From: DUQW01 sp050953825
GTDB taxonomy: Bacteria; Bacillota_I; Bacilli_A; Acholeplasmatales; Acholeplasmataceae
Direction: 5' to 3'
DNA: 64,000 nt
Assembly: GCA_050953825.1 (NCBI GenBank)
Contig: JBMNNF010000004.1
Location: 1-64,000, forward strand
In this document: in pieces, positions 53,179 through 61,726 of the stretch
Layout of the letters: each line of letters opens with the position of its first letter
Position numbering within the stretch: the first letter of the stretch is position 1
The notes under the pieces: generated by a model
Seen by the model: only the letters and a program-made list of their open reading frames with translations
The model's database searches: none
Told to the model about the DNA's origin: nothing
Translations under genes and position numbers: made by a program

Positions 53179-54599
53179 TGAATCAAAGAGATATCGATAC
53201 TAAAAAATTAGTTTTAGTTCATGGTGACGGTTCAACATTTGAATCAACTAAAGACACACCATTAGAATCAGTTGAAATTGGATATTATAAAGACTCATGG
53301 TTAAGATTTAAGAAAAACAAAGCTTCAGTAGTCGCTTTTGTTATTATCTTAATTATTTTGTCGTTTGTAATAGTTGGGCCATACTTAAAACCATATACAT
53401 TATTTAAAGATAATCAAACGGCTGCATTCAACTTATCAAACTTACCACCTAAAATGAAAGGGGTCGAAAAATTAGGCATTTTTGATGGAACTAAGACCTT
53501 AGATTTAAATAAGGAATTAGTTTTACACATTGCTAATGACGAAGAGTTTGGTCAAGGAATAATTATTTCTGGTATTCCAGATGAACTGTTAGAAAATCCA
53601 AATCACCCTGATTATGAAAAGGTTAACTATTTAACGGTTAAATTAGATAATTATAAGTATAAAAACTATATCAACTCAATAATACCAGCGACTTATTATT
53701 CTAATTACGATGGTACGCCTGAATCTAGAATTAAAGCCTTACAATCAATTACTCATGTGGTTGATGAGAAAACATTCCAAGAATATTTATCAAAAAATTA
53801 TATTCTTGAAATTATTAATGTTACTGAAACTACTTCTATCGAAGATGATACGGTTAAACTTATTTCTTATCGTGTTAGAGTGGACCATTTTAAGGCGTTT
53901 TTAGATCAAACACCAGAGGATACATATTTTTGGTTTGGGACAACCGGTGAAGGTAAAGATTTATTTAACGAATTATGGAAAGGTGCTAGAATTAGTTTAT
54001 TAATGGCTTTAGCGGTAGTAATTATTAATACCGCTATTGGTCTTACTATCGGAGCCACTGTCGGTTACTATGGTGGAATATTAGACTTATTATTTGACAG
54101 ATTTGTTGAAATTCTTTCATCAATTCCATTTTTAAGTGTAATTACACTATTAACGATAAGATTTGGAGCTCAACTATGGGTTATTGTATTGGCGTTTACG
54201 GCCACCGGTTGGATTGGATCCTACTATACTGGTAGAATGCAATTCTATCGTTTTAAGAACCGAGAATATGTATTAGCTGCAAGAACCTTAGGTGCTAATG
54301 ATGGTAGAATTATGTTTAAACATATTTTCCCTAACACATTAGGATATATTGTTACTGGATATGCATTAGCGATCCCAGGCTTCATTTTCTCTGAAGCATC
54401 TTACTCATTTTTAGGAATTATTAACTATGCTAACGCTACTAGTGTTGGTATGTTATTAAATCAAGGGCAGGCAGTAATGGGGCAACATCCTCATTTACTA
54501 CTGTTCCCTGCAATTTATATTGCTATTTTAATGATAGCATTTAACTTATTTGGGAACGGTCTAAGAGACGCGTTTAACCCATCGTTAAGGGGGGCATAA
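53175..54599 (+). CDS. oppC: Oligopeptide ABC transporter permease OppC with enlarged external loop
   Basis: 474 residues against about 300 for usual OppC. The first helix is at about 50-70 (ASVVAFVIILIILSFVIVG). The next conserved piece, WFGTTGEGKDLFNELWKGARISLL, starts only near residue 255, so about 150 residues are added to the first external loop. The added part is polar, without membrane helices, and beta-like (LTVKLDNYKYKNYINS, VISYRVRV-like strands). Five helices and the EAA loop (EYVLAARTLGANDGRIMFKHIFPNTLG) follow as normal. It partners OppB. The extra domain may dock the enlarged OppA (inference). Confidence 0.92.
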   Translation: MMNQRDIDTKKLVLVHGDGSTFESTKDTPLESVEIGYYKDSWLRFKKNKASVVAFVIILIILSFVIVGPYLKPYTLFKDNQTAAFNLSNLPPKMKGVEKLGIFDGTKTLDLNKELVLHIANDEEFGQGIIISGIPDELLENPNHPDYEKVNYLTVKLDNYKYKNYINSIIPATYYSNYDGTPESRIKALQSITHVVDEKTFQEYLSKNYILEIINVTETTSIEDDTVKLISYRVRVDHFKAFLDQTPEDTYFWFGTTGEGKDLFNELWKGARISLLMALAVVIINTAIGLTIGATVGYYGGILDLLFDRFVEILSSIPFLSVITLLTIRFGAQLWVIVLAFTATGWIGSYYTGRMQFYRFKNREYVLAARTLGANDGRIMFKHIFPNTLGYIVTGYALAIPGFIFSEASYSFLGIINYANATSVGMLLNQGQAVMGQHPHLLLFPAIYIAILMIAFNLFGNGLRDAFNPSLRGA

Positions 54600-54600
54600 C

Positions 54601-55686
54601 ATGGAAAAAGAAAAGCAAGTAAATATTGATGTTAATGAAAATAACCTTAACGAAGAAAAAGAAGTAATTTTAGAAGTTAGAGATGTAGCAATCTCTTTTA
54701 AAACTCAATATGGAATTTTACATGCGACAAGAGGAGTAGATTTCGATTTATATCGAGGCGAAACCTTAGCTATCGTTGGCGAATCAGGGAGTGGGAAAAG
54801 TGTTACTGCTAGAGCGATAATGGGACTTTTAGCGGCTAACTCCATTTATGAAAGTGGAACTATTATGTATGAAGGTCAAGACTTACTACAACTTCCTGAA
54901 GAAGAATTTCATAAAGTTAGAGGATCAAAAATTTCAATGATTTTCCAAGATCCAATGAGTAGTTTAAATCCAATTATGAGAGTTGGCGATCAAATTGCTG
55001 AAGCACTTCGTTTTAAACGTGGAATGTCACGAACTATGGCTAAAGATGAAGCCATTAAATTAATGACTCAAGTTGGAATTCCAGAACCAGAAAAGCGATA
55101 TAGTCAATATCCTTTCCAATTTAGTGGTGGGATGAGACAAAGAATTGTAATTTCAATTGCTTTAGCTAATGACGCTGAAATTTTAATATGTGATGAGCCA
55201 ACAACTGCCCTTGACGTAACGATTCAAGGACAAATTTTAGAGCTGATTAACAATTTAAAGGAAGAAAGAGGATTAACCGTATTATTTATTACTCACGACC
55301 TTGGAGTTGTAGCTAACGTAGCTGATAGAATTGCCGTTATGTATGCGGGTAAGATTGTTGAATACGGTACAACCGAAGAAATCTTCTATAATCCAAAACA
55401 TCCATACACTTGGGCACTACTTTCAAGTATTCCTAACTTAGCAACAAGTAACCAACTTGATGCCATTCCTGGTACTCCACCAAATATGATTTATCCACCA
55501 AAAGGTGATGCATTCGCTCCAAGAAACAAATATGCACTAGCAATTGATTTTGAAGAGCAACCACCACTATTTAAAGTATCAGACACTCATTATGCAGCTA
55601 CTTGGTTACTTCATCCGGAAGCTCCAAAAGTAGAGCCACCTTCAGCTGTTAAATTATTAAGAGAACATAGAGGGAGGATTAAATAA
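54601..55686 (+). CDS. oppD: Oligopeptide ABC transporter ATP-binding protein OppD
   Basis: 361 residues. Walker A GESGSGKS, Q-loop FQDPMSSLNP, ABC signature FSGGMRQRI, Walker B ILICDEPTTALD and the H-loop LFITHDLG are all present. The C-terminal oligopeptide-transporter extension (HPYTWALLSSIPNL...) lacks the cysteines that bind a 4Fe-4S cluster in some OppD proteins. It energises peptide uptake with OppF. It starts 1 base after oppC and overlaps oppF by 1 base. Confidence 0.95.
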   Translation: MEKEKQVNIDVNENNLNEEKEVILEVRDVAISFKTQYGILHATRGVDFDLYRGETLAIVGESGSGKSVTARAIMGLLAANSIYESGTIMYEGQDLLQLPEEEFHKVRGSKISMIFQDPMSSLNPIMRVGDQIAEALRFKRGMSRTMAKDEAIKLMTQVGIPEPEKRYSQYPFQFSGGMRQRIVISIALANDAEILICDEPTTALDVTIQGQILELINNLKEERGLTVLFITHDLGVVANVADRIAVMYAGKIVEYGTTEEIFYNPKHPYTWALLSSIPNLATSNQLDAIPGTPPNMIYPPKGDAFAPRNKYALAIDFEEQPPLFKVSDTHYAATWLLHPEAPKVEPPSAVKLLREHRGRIK

Positions 55687-57956
55687 TGTCTAAGAATAAC
55701 CAACCTAATGTATCACCTAGATCAAAAGACTTTTTAGCTGATACCTCACATGTCGACTACACTCAAAAAGTGTTAGAAGTTAAAAACTTAAAAAAATATT
55801 TTACAGTTGGAACGGGAAGAGATAAACTGATTGTTAGAGCTGTAGATGATGTTTCTTTTGATATTTATAAAAAAGAAGTTTTCGGTTTAGTTGGAGAATC
55901 TGGTTGTGGTAAAACCACAACTGGAAGAACTGTCATTAGATTATATAAAGCCACTGATGGTAGAGTTTATTTAAACGGAAACCTAGTTATTGCGGGTTAT
56001 AAAAAACATCAAGATAATATTGCTAGAATCAAAAGAGATGCCAGAAGTAAAATTAAAAAATTAGAGCCTTATGATGCCAAAATTTTAAGCATTAATGCTG
56101 ATAGAAATATCAAAGTTGAAGATATCGAACACAAAATTGATGACTTAAAATTTGCTCAAAAAGAAGAAATCGCCAAATTAAAAAATCCACTTGAAGTTCA
56201 TAAAGTCCAAAAATATCAAGTGAAAAAAGATCATGATTTAAGAATAGACAATATTAAGTATCAATACAACTTAGAAAAGGAAAATATTGAAAATTCAACA
56301 GTCAATATTTATCGCGATGAATATCGCACTAAAGTTGCTATTGAAAAAAATACATACAATAATAAGTTAAGTGGTCTTAAGGATTCAGCGGCATTAACTA
56401 AAGAAGAAATTGAATTAAGAATCGAAAAACTAAAACAAATTTACGAACAAAACCTTATTGATTTAGAAAAAGAATATGAAGTATTAATTGCTAAAGGTGA
56501 AGAAGAAAGATTATCTAAAGCTGATGTTGCTCCAAAACTACAAGAGTTAAAAGAGAAAAGAGATAGTCAGTTACAAAGAGAAAAAGAAAAATTTGAAGCT
56601 CAATTCGCTCAAATTTCAGTTCCTAATCACCACGAAATACATTTAGCAGTTAATGAAGTTAAAGAACGTACACACGCTCAAATTGTTTCGTTAAAAGCCG
56701 AAATCAAAGTTATTCGAGCTAAAGCTAAAGAACAAGTTTTAGAAGTTAAAACACAAAAGAAAGAAGCTATTAATAAATTTAATTTGCAAAAAGCGGATAA
56801 TATTAAAGTTATTCAAGATGAACACGAAAAGAATTTAAAAGCTTTATCTAATAAGTATTTACCACTAATTAAACAAGAATCACATAAAGTATTATCTAAA
56901 GAAGATATTGCTAATGATTTAATGTTGTTAGAGGAAAAATATAACAAAGATTTAACTAAATTAAATGAATCTAAACAACCAAAAGACAAGGTTAAGAAAG
57001 AAAAAGACAAATTATTAACTTCATATAACAACTCTAAACAAAAATTGATTAATAAAACAATTAATAAATTTGAAGTTGAGTATGAAGAAAAGAAACAAAA
57101 ACTACAAGAAAAAACTGATAATAGTATCAAAATAGCTAGCACTTATGGTGGTATCTTTAAAGATAAAGCGAATAAGATTAAAGCTGAAATGAAAGAAAAA
57201 ATTGCTTTTGAAAAAGGCGAAATTAGAGAAATTAAATTTGCCAACAAATCAAAAGAGGCTCGCGAGAAAGCACTAGAGATGCAAATGATCTTCCAAGACC
57301 CAATTGCCTCACTTAACCCAAGAATGACAGTTAAAGAAATTATTGGCGAAGGTTTAATTATTAGAGGGAAACATACTAAAGAAGAAATTGATGATGAAGT
57401 TGATAAAGCTTTAGAACTGGTTGGATTATCACCAGATTATAAAACACGTTATCCACACGAATTTAGTGGTGGACAACGTCAAAGAATCGGGATTGCTCGT
57501 GCTTTAATTATGAATCCAACTTTCATTATTGCTGACGAGCCAATTAGTGCGCTTGACGTATCCATTAGAGCTCAAGTAATTAACTTACTAACTCAATTAA
57601 AAGAAGAATTAGGATTAACAATTTTATTTATTGCTCACGACTTATCAGTTGTAAGATTTTTCTGTGATCGAATTGCGGTTATGTATTATGGTAAAATAGT
57701 TGAACTTGCACCAAGTGAGGAATTATTTGCTCATCCAATGCATCCATATACACAAAGCTTATTATCAGCAATTCCACAACCAGATCCTGATTATGAAAAA
57801 GGTAGAAAGAGAATTCACTATAATCCAATGCAACACGATTATAGAAGAGATAAACCTACTTTTAGAGAGATTGCTAATGGTCACTTCGTTTTAGCTAACG
57901 AAAAAGAATTCGAAAGAGCTAAAAAAGAATACCAAAAACAAAAAGAAGGTAGATAA
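55686..57956 (+). CDS. oppF: Oligopeptide ABC transporter ATP-binding protein OppF with coiled-coil insertion
   Basis: 756 residues, more than double the usual 310-330. Walker A GESGCGKTTTG is at residues 70-80. A run of about 415 residues, from about 108 to 525, rich in Lys, Glu, Ile and Leu with heptad-like spacing (for example LKELKEKRDSQLQREKEKFE-type stretches), separates it from the Q-loop MQMIFQDPIASLNP. The signature FSGGQRQRIGIARAL, Walker B IIADEPISALD and HDLSVV then follow at normal spacing. So the ATPase fold is intact around an inserted long helical hairpin. Large OppF insertions at this place are also known in Mycoplasma. The function of the arm is unknown. It overlaps oppD by 1 base. 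Confidence 0.93.
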   Translation: MSKNNQPNVSPRSKDFLADTSHVDYTQKVLEVKNLKKYFTVGTGRDKLIVRAVDDVSFDIYKKEVFGLVGESGCGKTTTGRTVIRLYKATDGRVYLNGNLVIAGYKKHQDNIARIKRDARSKIKKLEPYDAKILSINADRNIKVEDIEHKIDDLKFAQKEEIAKLKNPLEVHKVQKYQVKKDHDLRIDNIKYQYNLEKENIENSTVNIYRDEYRTKVAIEKNTYNNKLSGLKDSAALTKEEIELRIEKLKQIYEQNLIDLEKEYEVLIAKGEEERLSKADVAPKLQELKEKRDSQLQREKEKFEAQFAQISVPNHHEIHLAVNEVKERTHAQIVSLKAEIKVIRAKAKEQVLEVKTQKKEAINKFNLQKADNIKVIQDEHEKNLKALSNKYLPLIKQESHKVLSKEDIANDLMLLEEKYNKDLTKLNESKQPKDKVKKEKDKLLTSYNNSKQKLINKTINKFEVEYEEKKQKLQEKTDNSIKIASTYGGIFKDKANKIKAEMKEKIAFEKGEIREIKFANKSKEAREKALEMQMIFQDPIASLNPRMTVKEIIGEGLIIRGKHTKEEIDDEVDKALELVGLSPDYKTRYPHEFSGGQRQRIGIARALIMNPTFIIADEPISALDVSIRAQVINLLTQLKEELGLTILFIAHDLSVVRFFCDRIAVMYYGKIVELAPSEELFAHPMHPYTQSLLSAIPQPDPDYEKGRKRIHYNPMQHDYRRDKPTFREIANGHFVLANEKEFERAKKEYQKQKEGR

Positions 57957-57958
57957 TA

Positions 57959-58741
57959 ATGAAAAGAATATTTAAAATTTTATTATCATTAATCTTAATA
58001 TTTGCTGTATCAGGTTGTAGTGATCGAAAAGTCGAAGATGATGAGGTCAGGGTTTTTATCTATCATAATAATGGTAGTCCATTAAATGAAATTCTTGTAA
58101 TTGAAGATCCGAACACAATCTTAGTACCACCTGAAGTTGAAGCGAGAGAAGGTTATATTTTTGTTGGTTGGTTTGAAGATGCGGGATTAACTAGACTACA
58201 TGATTTTACACAACCAGTTGGGCATAAATCACTGGCACTATTTGCTAAATGGGAACCAAAACCATACACCATCACATTTATTTTAAACGGTGGTAACTTC
58301 TTAGCTTCGCAAACAATACCAGACAGTTATACAACTGGATCATTGGTGGTATTTCCAAATCCAAGAAGAACGGGATATACATTTACCGCTTGGTATCTAT
58401 ATGAGTGGACGGGACCTGGTTCCACTGAAATTGGCGATATTGGTTACAATAGTACTAGAGGCCTACCTCCAGGAGATTTAGTGTTACACGCTCATTGGGA
58501 ACCACGAAAAACTAGTATTTCATTCGAGGTAAACTTCCCTGTAACTGGTGGACCAGCCAAACCACGTTCAATTTTGGCTACATATGGTCAACCATTAGAA
58601 TTGCCGGTATTACCAAATACTGATGGATATATTTTTAGTGGCTGGAATACTAAACCTGATGGATCTGGTGACTGGTTTGACTCTGTTGAAGAATATTTAG
58701 TAGAAAGAAATACATTAAGACTATACGCAATATGGGATTAA
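57959..58741 (+). CDS. Lipoprotein with three InlB-B/Flg_new-type repeats
   Basis: 260 residues. A signal ends VSGCSD (Cys20). Three beta repeats follow, each ending in the family pattern: GYIFVGWFEDAGL...FAKWEP, GYTFTAWYLYE...HAHWEP and GYIFSGWNTKPDGSG...YAIWD. The same repeat class forms the N-terminal half of OppA in this operon, so this could be a partner of the transporter or a paralogue of its stalk (inference). It starts 2 bases after oppF and overlaps the next gene by 10 bases. Confidence 0.82.
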   Translation: MKRIFKILLSLILIFAVSGCSDRKVEDDEVRVFIYHNNGSPLNEILVIEDPNTILVPPEVEAREGYIFVGWFEDAGLTRLHDFTQPVGHKSLALFAKWEPKPYTITFILNGGNFLASQTIPDSYTTGSLVVFPNPRRTGYTFTAWYLYEWTGPGSTEIGDIGYNSTRGLPPGDLVLHAHWEPRKTSISFEVNFPVTGGPAKPRSILATYGQPLELPVLPNTDGYIFSGWNTKPDGSGDWFDSVEEYLVERNTLRLYAIWD

Positions 58742-59508
58742 TTGAAAAAGATATAAGAGAATTAAAAAACCTTAAAACTAAGAGAACTTTAATTCTCTTT
58801 TTTCTCAATTTTATTTTAATAATATTAGTTGCAAGTTTTCTTTTACTTTGGAAATTAGCAGGAATTGATGTTAATTTATTAGTTACGATTTATACTGTAG
58901 TCGCATTAATATTGGTGGCGATTGTTATTTATTTGAGAGAGTATTTTTCAATCTTAGATATGAAATATAAGTATTTGGTAATGGTTCAAAACAAAAGAGA
59001 ACCATACAAATTAAAAAAACCGATTTATTCTCAAGAATGGATCGATTCATTTATTAAAAATGAGGGATTCAAATTACAATCTGATGCCCAAAATTATTCA
59101 ATATACCATAAATATATTAAAGTGGATCGAAAAGTAGCATTAGTTAAAAAAGCGATGGTAATAGTAGTTATTGCCAAAAATGAATCAGTTGATTTTTATG
59201 CAGATGAAATTGATAAGAAAATTAAAAAGGTTTATCACGGCAATGAATATGATAAGACTGAAAAACATATCGTTTTACAGTTTAAACAATATGAAGCATT
59301 AACTCCCGAAAACATTTTAGAAATAGATCAAATTATTAATTTTCGAAGTGGTAGATTTCATGCAGTACAAATAACGTGTGGATATTTTCCAAAAACTAAA
59401 GAAGTATATTTTTTAGAACCTAAAAGAAAATACCCTTCTAAATTTTATTACTATGCGTGCAGTTTAATTAAAAAGTATGTAGGTGTTTTAAGTAATGAAA
59501 AAGAATAA
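58732..59508 (+). CDS. Unknown membrane protein, two N-terminal helices
   Basis: 258 residues. Two membrane helices lie at about 20-42 and 48-69, followed by a basic soluble domain of about 180 residues, likely cytoplasmic, with an alternating strand/helix pattern (VALVKKAMVIVVIAKN, HIVLQFKQYEALTPENILEIDQII). I do not recognise the family. It overlaps the lipoprotein gene by 10 bases and the next gene by 14, so all three are probably translated together at the end of the opp operon. Confidence 0.7.
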   Translation: MGLIEKDIRELKNLKTKRTLILFFLNFILIILVASFLLLWKLAGIDVNLLVTIYTVVALILVAIVIYLREYFSILDMKYKYLVMVQNKREPYKLKKPIYSQEWIDSFIKNEGFKLQSDAQNYSIYHKYIKVDRKVALVKKAMVIVVIAKNESVDFYADEIDKKIKKVYHGNEYDKTEKHIVLQFKQYEALTPENILEIDQIINFRSGRFHAVQITCGYFPKTKEVYFLEPKRKYPSKFYYYACSLIKKYVGVLSNEKE

Positions 59509-60004
59509 AGACGACAAGTTAAAACTTGTTAATGAAGAAGTAGATAATACTAAAGAAGAACAAATTCAACAAGAAGTTTCTCCAGAAGAAATAAAGAAGA
59601 AAGAACGACAAAAAAGGCGCAGAAAACGCATCAGAACAGTTCTTATTTTTGGTATTATCACGATGGTAGCACTTTTCATCGCTTTTTGGTGGCAAGCCTG
59701 GAAATTCGATTTAAGAGGGTTCGCCGACGCTTTCACATTAGCGTTTGTCGTGTCTTTGTTGGCAACATGGGTTATGTTTGTCTATAATAAAAACATTTTA
59801 TCTCCATTAATTCACGGAGTTAAAACATTCGGCTTAATGTTAGTTGGTAAAAAACCTAAAGATGATTACTATACATATATGAAAAAAATAGAAGATGAGC
59901 CAATTCCTAAATTTATTATCATCTATTCTTTAATTTATACGGTAGTTTTAGGTATTACTATGACAATATTAATTATTCTTTCATTAAAGTACCCTCGACA
60001 ATAG
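59495..60004 (+). CDS. Membrane protein, possibly DUF3899-like
   Basis: 169 residues. A charged N-terminal tail (about 1-45, ending KKKERQKRRRKRIR) is followed by helices at about 48-66, 76-95 and 142-165. The middle segment GFADAFTLAFVVSLLATWVMFV resembles the DUF3899 pattern of a helix pair around an Asn-Ala-Phe-like core, though the match is loose. Function unknown. It is the last gene of the opp transcription unit and is followed by a strong terminator. Confidence 0.65.
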   Translation: MKKNKDDKLKLVNEEVDNTKEEQIQQEVSPEEIKKKERQKRRRKRIRTVLIFGIITMVALFIAFWWQAWKFDLRGFADAFTLAFVVSLLATWVMFVYNKNILSPLIHGVKTFGLMLVGKKPKDDYYTYMKKIEDEPIPKFIIIYSLIYTVVLGITMTILIILSLKYPRQ

Positions 60005-60018
60005 TTAAATTTAGTTGG

Positions 60019-60046
60019 AAAACGCCTTAATCAAGGCGTTTTTTCT
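60019..60046 (+). terminator. Terminator of the opp operon
   Basis: A ten-bp stem AAAACGCCTT / AAGGCGTTTT with loop AATC and a T run. Confidence 0.92.
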
Positions 60047-60158
60047 TTTACTTTCCAATTAAAAATTACATTCAAAAAAAGATTGTTATTGTAATTGTTG
60101 ATCTGTTTAAGTTGCTTTCTATTTATTATATTAATTATAAAAAAGATAAAAAAATAGA

Positions 60159-60183
60159 TATAATTTAATAATTATAGTATAAT
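60159..60183 (+). promoter_or_regulatory. Possible -10 boxes of the suf operon
   Basis: Two TATAAT hexamers (60159-60164 and 60178-60183) lie in an A/T-only stretch before sufC. No convincing -35 box is visible at the right spacing, so the true start is uncertain. Confidence 0.35.
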
Positions 60184-60209
60184 TATTATTGGCTACTAGG
60201 AGGAATAAT

Positions 60210-60953
60210 ATGCATACATTAGAAATTAGAAACTTCGGTGTTAAGATTGAAGATAAACAAATACTAAACAATATCAACCTAACAATAAAATCAGGAGAAG
60301 TTCACGCAATCATGGGCCCAAATGGTACTGGTAAATCCACTTTAGCGAGTGCAATCATGGGAGCCCCAGCATATGAAGTGACTTCAGGAGAAGTTTTATT
60401 AGATGGTCAAAATATATTAGAAATGTCGGTTGATGAAAGAGCGAGACAAGGCATATTTTTAGCGATGCAAAATCCAGTTGAAGTTCCTGGAGTAACGAAT
60501 AGTTCTTTCATGAGGGAAGCTTTGTCAGCCAAAGTTGGTAAAAGAGTTAATTTAATTGATTTTGCTTTAGATTATGAAGAAAAATCAAAAGAGTTAGAAA
60601 TGAGAGAAGATTTACCACATCGTTACCTAAATCAAGGCTTTAGTGGTGGTGAAAAAAAACGAAATGAAGTGTTACAATTAAAAGTTCTACAACCTAAATT
60701 TGCAATGTTAGATGAAATTGATTCAGGATTAGATGTTGACGCTTTAAAAATTGTCGGAACTAATATTTCAGAAATGATTGGCCCAAATATGGGAATTTTA
60801 CTGATTACTCATTATCAAAGAATTTTTGATTACATTAAACCAACATTTATTCATGTCATTGTTGATGGAGCGATTGTTAAAACTGGTGGCATGGAAATCA
60901 TTAAAGAAATTGAAGAAAGTGGATATGCTAATTTTAATGGTGACAATAAATGA
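60210..60953 (+). CDS. sufC: Fe-S cluster assembly ATPase SufC
   Basis: 247 residues. It is an ABC-type ATPase with Walker A GPNGTGKST, the SufC-specific AMQNPVEVPGVTN Q-loop region, signature FSGGEKKRNE, Walker B FAMLDEIDSGLDVDAL and the H-loop ITHYQRI. It forms the SufBCD scaffold complex in the cytoplasm. The ATG at 60210 follows AGGAGG by 6 bases. A TTG upstream at 60189 lies before this site and is rejected. It overlaps sufD by 4 bases. Confidence 0.97.
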   Translation: MHTLEIRNFGVKIEDKQILNNINLTIKSGEVHAIMGPNGTGKSTLASAIMGAPAYEVTSGEVLLDGQNILEMSVDERARQGIFLAMQNPVEVPGVTNSSFMREALSAKVGKRVNLIDFALDYEEKSKELEMREDLPHRYLNQGFSGGEKKRNEVLQLKVLQPKFAMLDEIDSGLDVDALKIVGTNISEMIGPNMGILLITHYQRIFDYIKPTFIHVIVDGAIVKTGGMEIIKEIEESGYANFNGDNK

Positions 60954-61726
60954 TTAAAAAAGCTGAATTAAAATCACATATCAATGAAGAAATTATTTTA
61001 ATAGATCAAGAAAAATTTAGTCTTGATTTTTTAGAAAATGATTCAAAACATGTAGTTTTAAAAATAGAAAAAGAAAATCATCAAATCAAGATTAATGTTG
61101 AAGAAAATTCACATGTTAAAGTTCTTCTATTAAGTTTTAATAATCAAAGTAGAAATGTTAATATTGTGACTAACGTTAAAAGATATGGCTCAATTCATAT
61201 TATTATCGGTTTTCAAAACGAGCGAAGTGATGTTAACGCCGTAATCAATTTAAACGGCGAAGGATCTAGTGCCGAAATTAATTCTTTGATTATTAGTCGT
61301 AATGATAATGTTCAAAATGCTAATTATCAAATAGTTAATAATGCGATTCATACTAGTGGTGAGATAAATGTTGTTGGAATTGCTAGTGAAAATGCAACTT
61401 TAAGTGTTGATGGAATTGGCACAATTAATAAAGGAATGCACAATTCTCATAATCATCAATTATTAACCGGAATTAATTTCGATAATTCTAAAATTCAGAT
61501 GAATCCTTATTTATTGATTGATGAACACGATGTAATTGCTGGACACGGGGCAACTATTGGTCAAATTGATGAAGATATTCTTTATTATATGATGAGTCGT
61601 GGACTGACTAAAGAAACATCGAAAAACTTATATATTAAAGGAATTGTTGAACCATTTGTTGATGAGATTTTCAATAAAGATTTATGTAGGCAATTTAATT
61701 ATCATTTGTGGGGTGATCATTCGTGA
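60950..61726 (+). CDS. sufD: SufD-like scaffold protein, short form
   Basis: 258 residues, much shorter than usual SufD (about 430). It keeps the SufB/SufD beta-helix core (GSIHIIIGFQNE..., INVVGIASENATLSVDGIG) and the C-terminal part with NSHNHQ, MNPYLLIDEHDVIAGHGATIG and LYYMMSRGL. The N-terminal helical domain is missing. Place and overlap between sufC and sufS support the name. It acts with SufB and SufC in cluster assembly. The truncation is clean, without frame disruption. Confidence 0.88.
   Translation: MIKKAELKSHINEEIILIDQEKFSLDFLENDSKHVVLKIEKENHQIKINVEENSHVKVLLLSFNNQSRNVNIVTNVKRYGSIHIIIGFQNERSDVNAVINLNGEGSSAEINSLIISRNDNVQNANYQIVNNAIHTSGEINVVGIASENATLSVDGIGTINKGMHNSHNHQLLTGINFDNSKIQMNPYLLIDEHDVIAGHGATIGQIDEDILYYMMSRGLTKETSKNLYIKGIVEPFVDEIFNKDLCRQFNYHLWGDHS

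Noticed and set aside
56813..57142. Minus-strand ORF of 109 codons opposite oppF
   Set aside because: It lies antisense to the coiled-coil insertion and its composition is a shadow of the sense codons.
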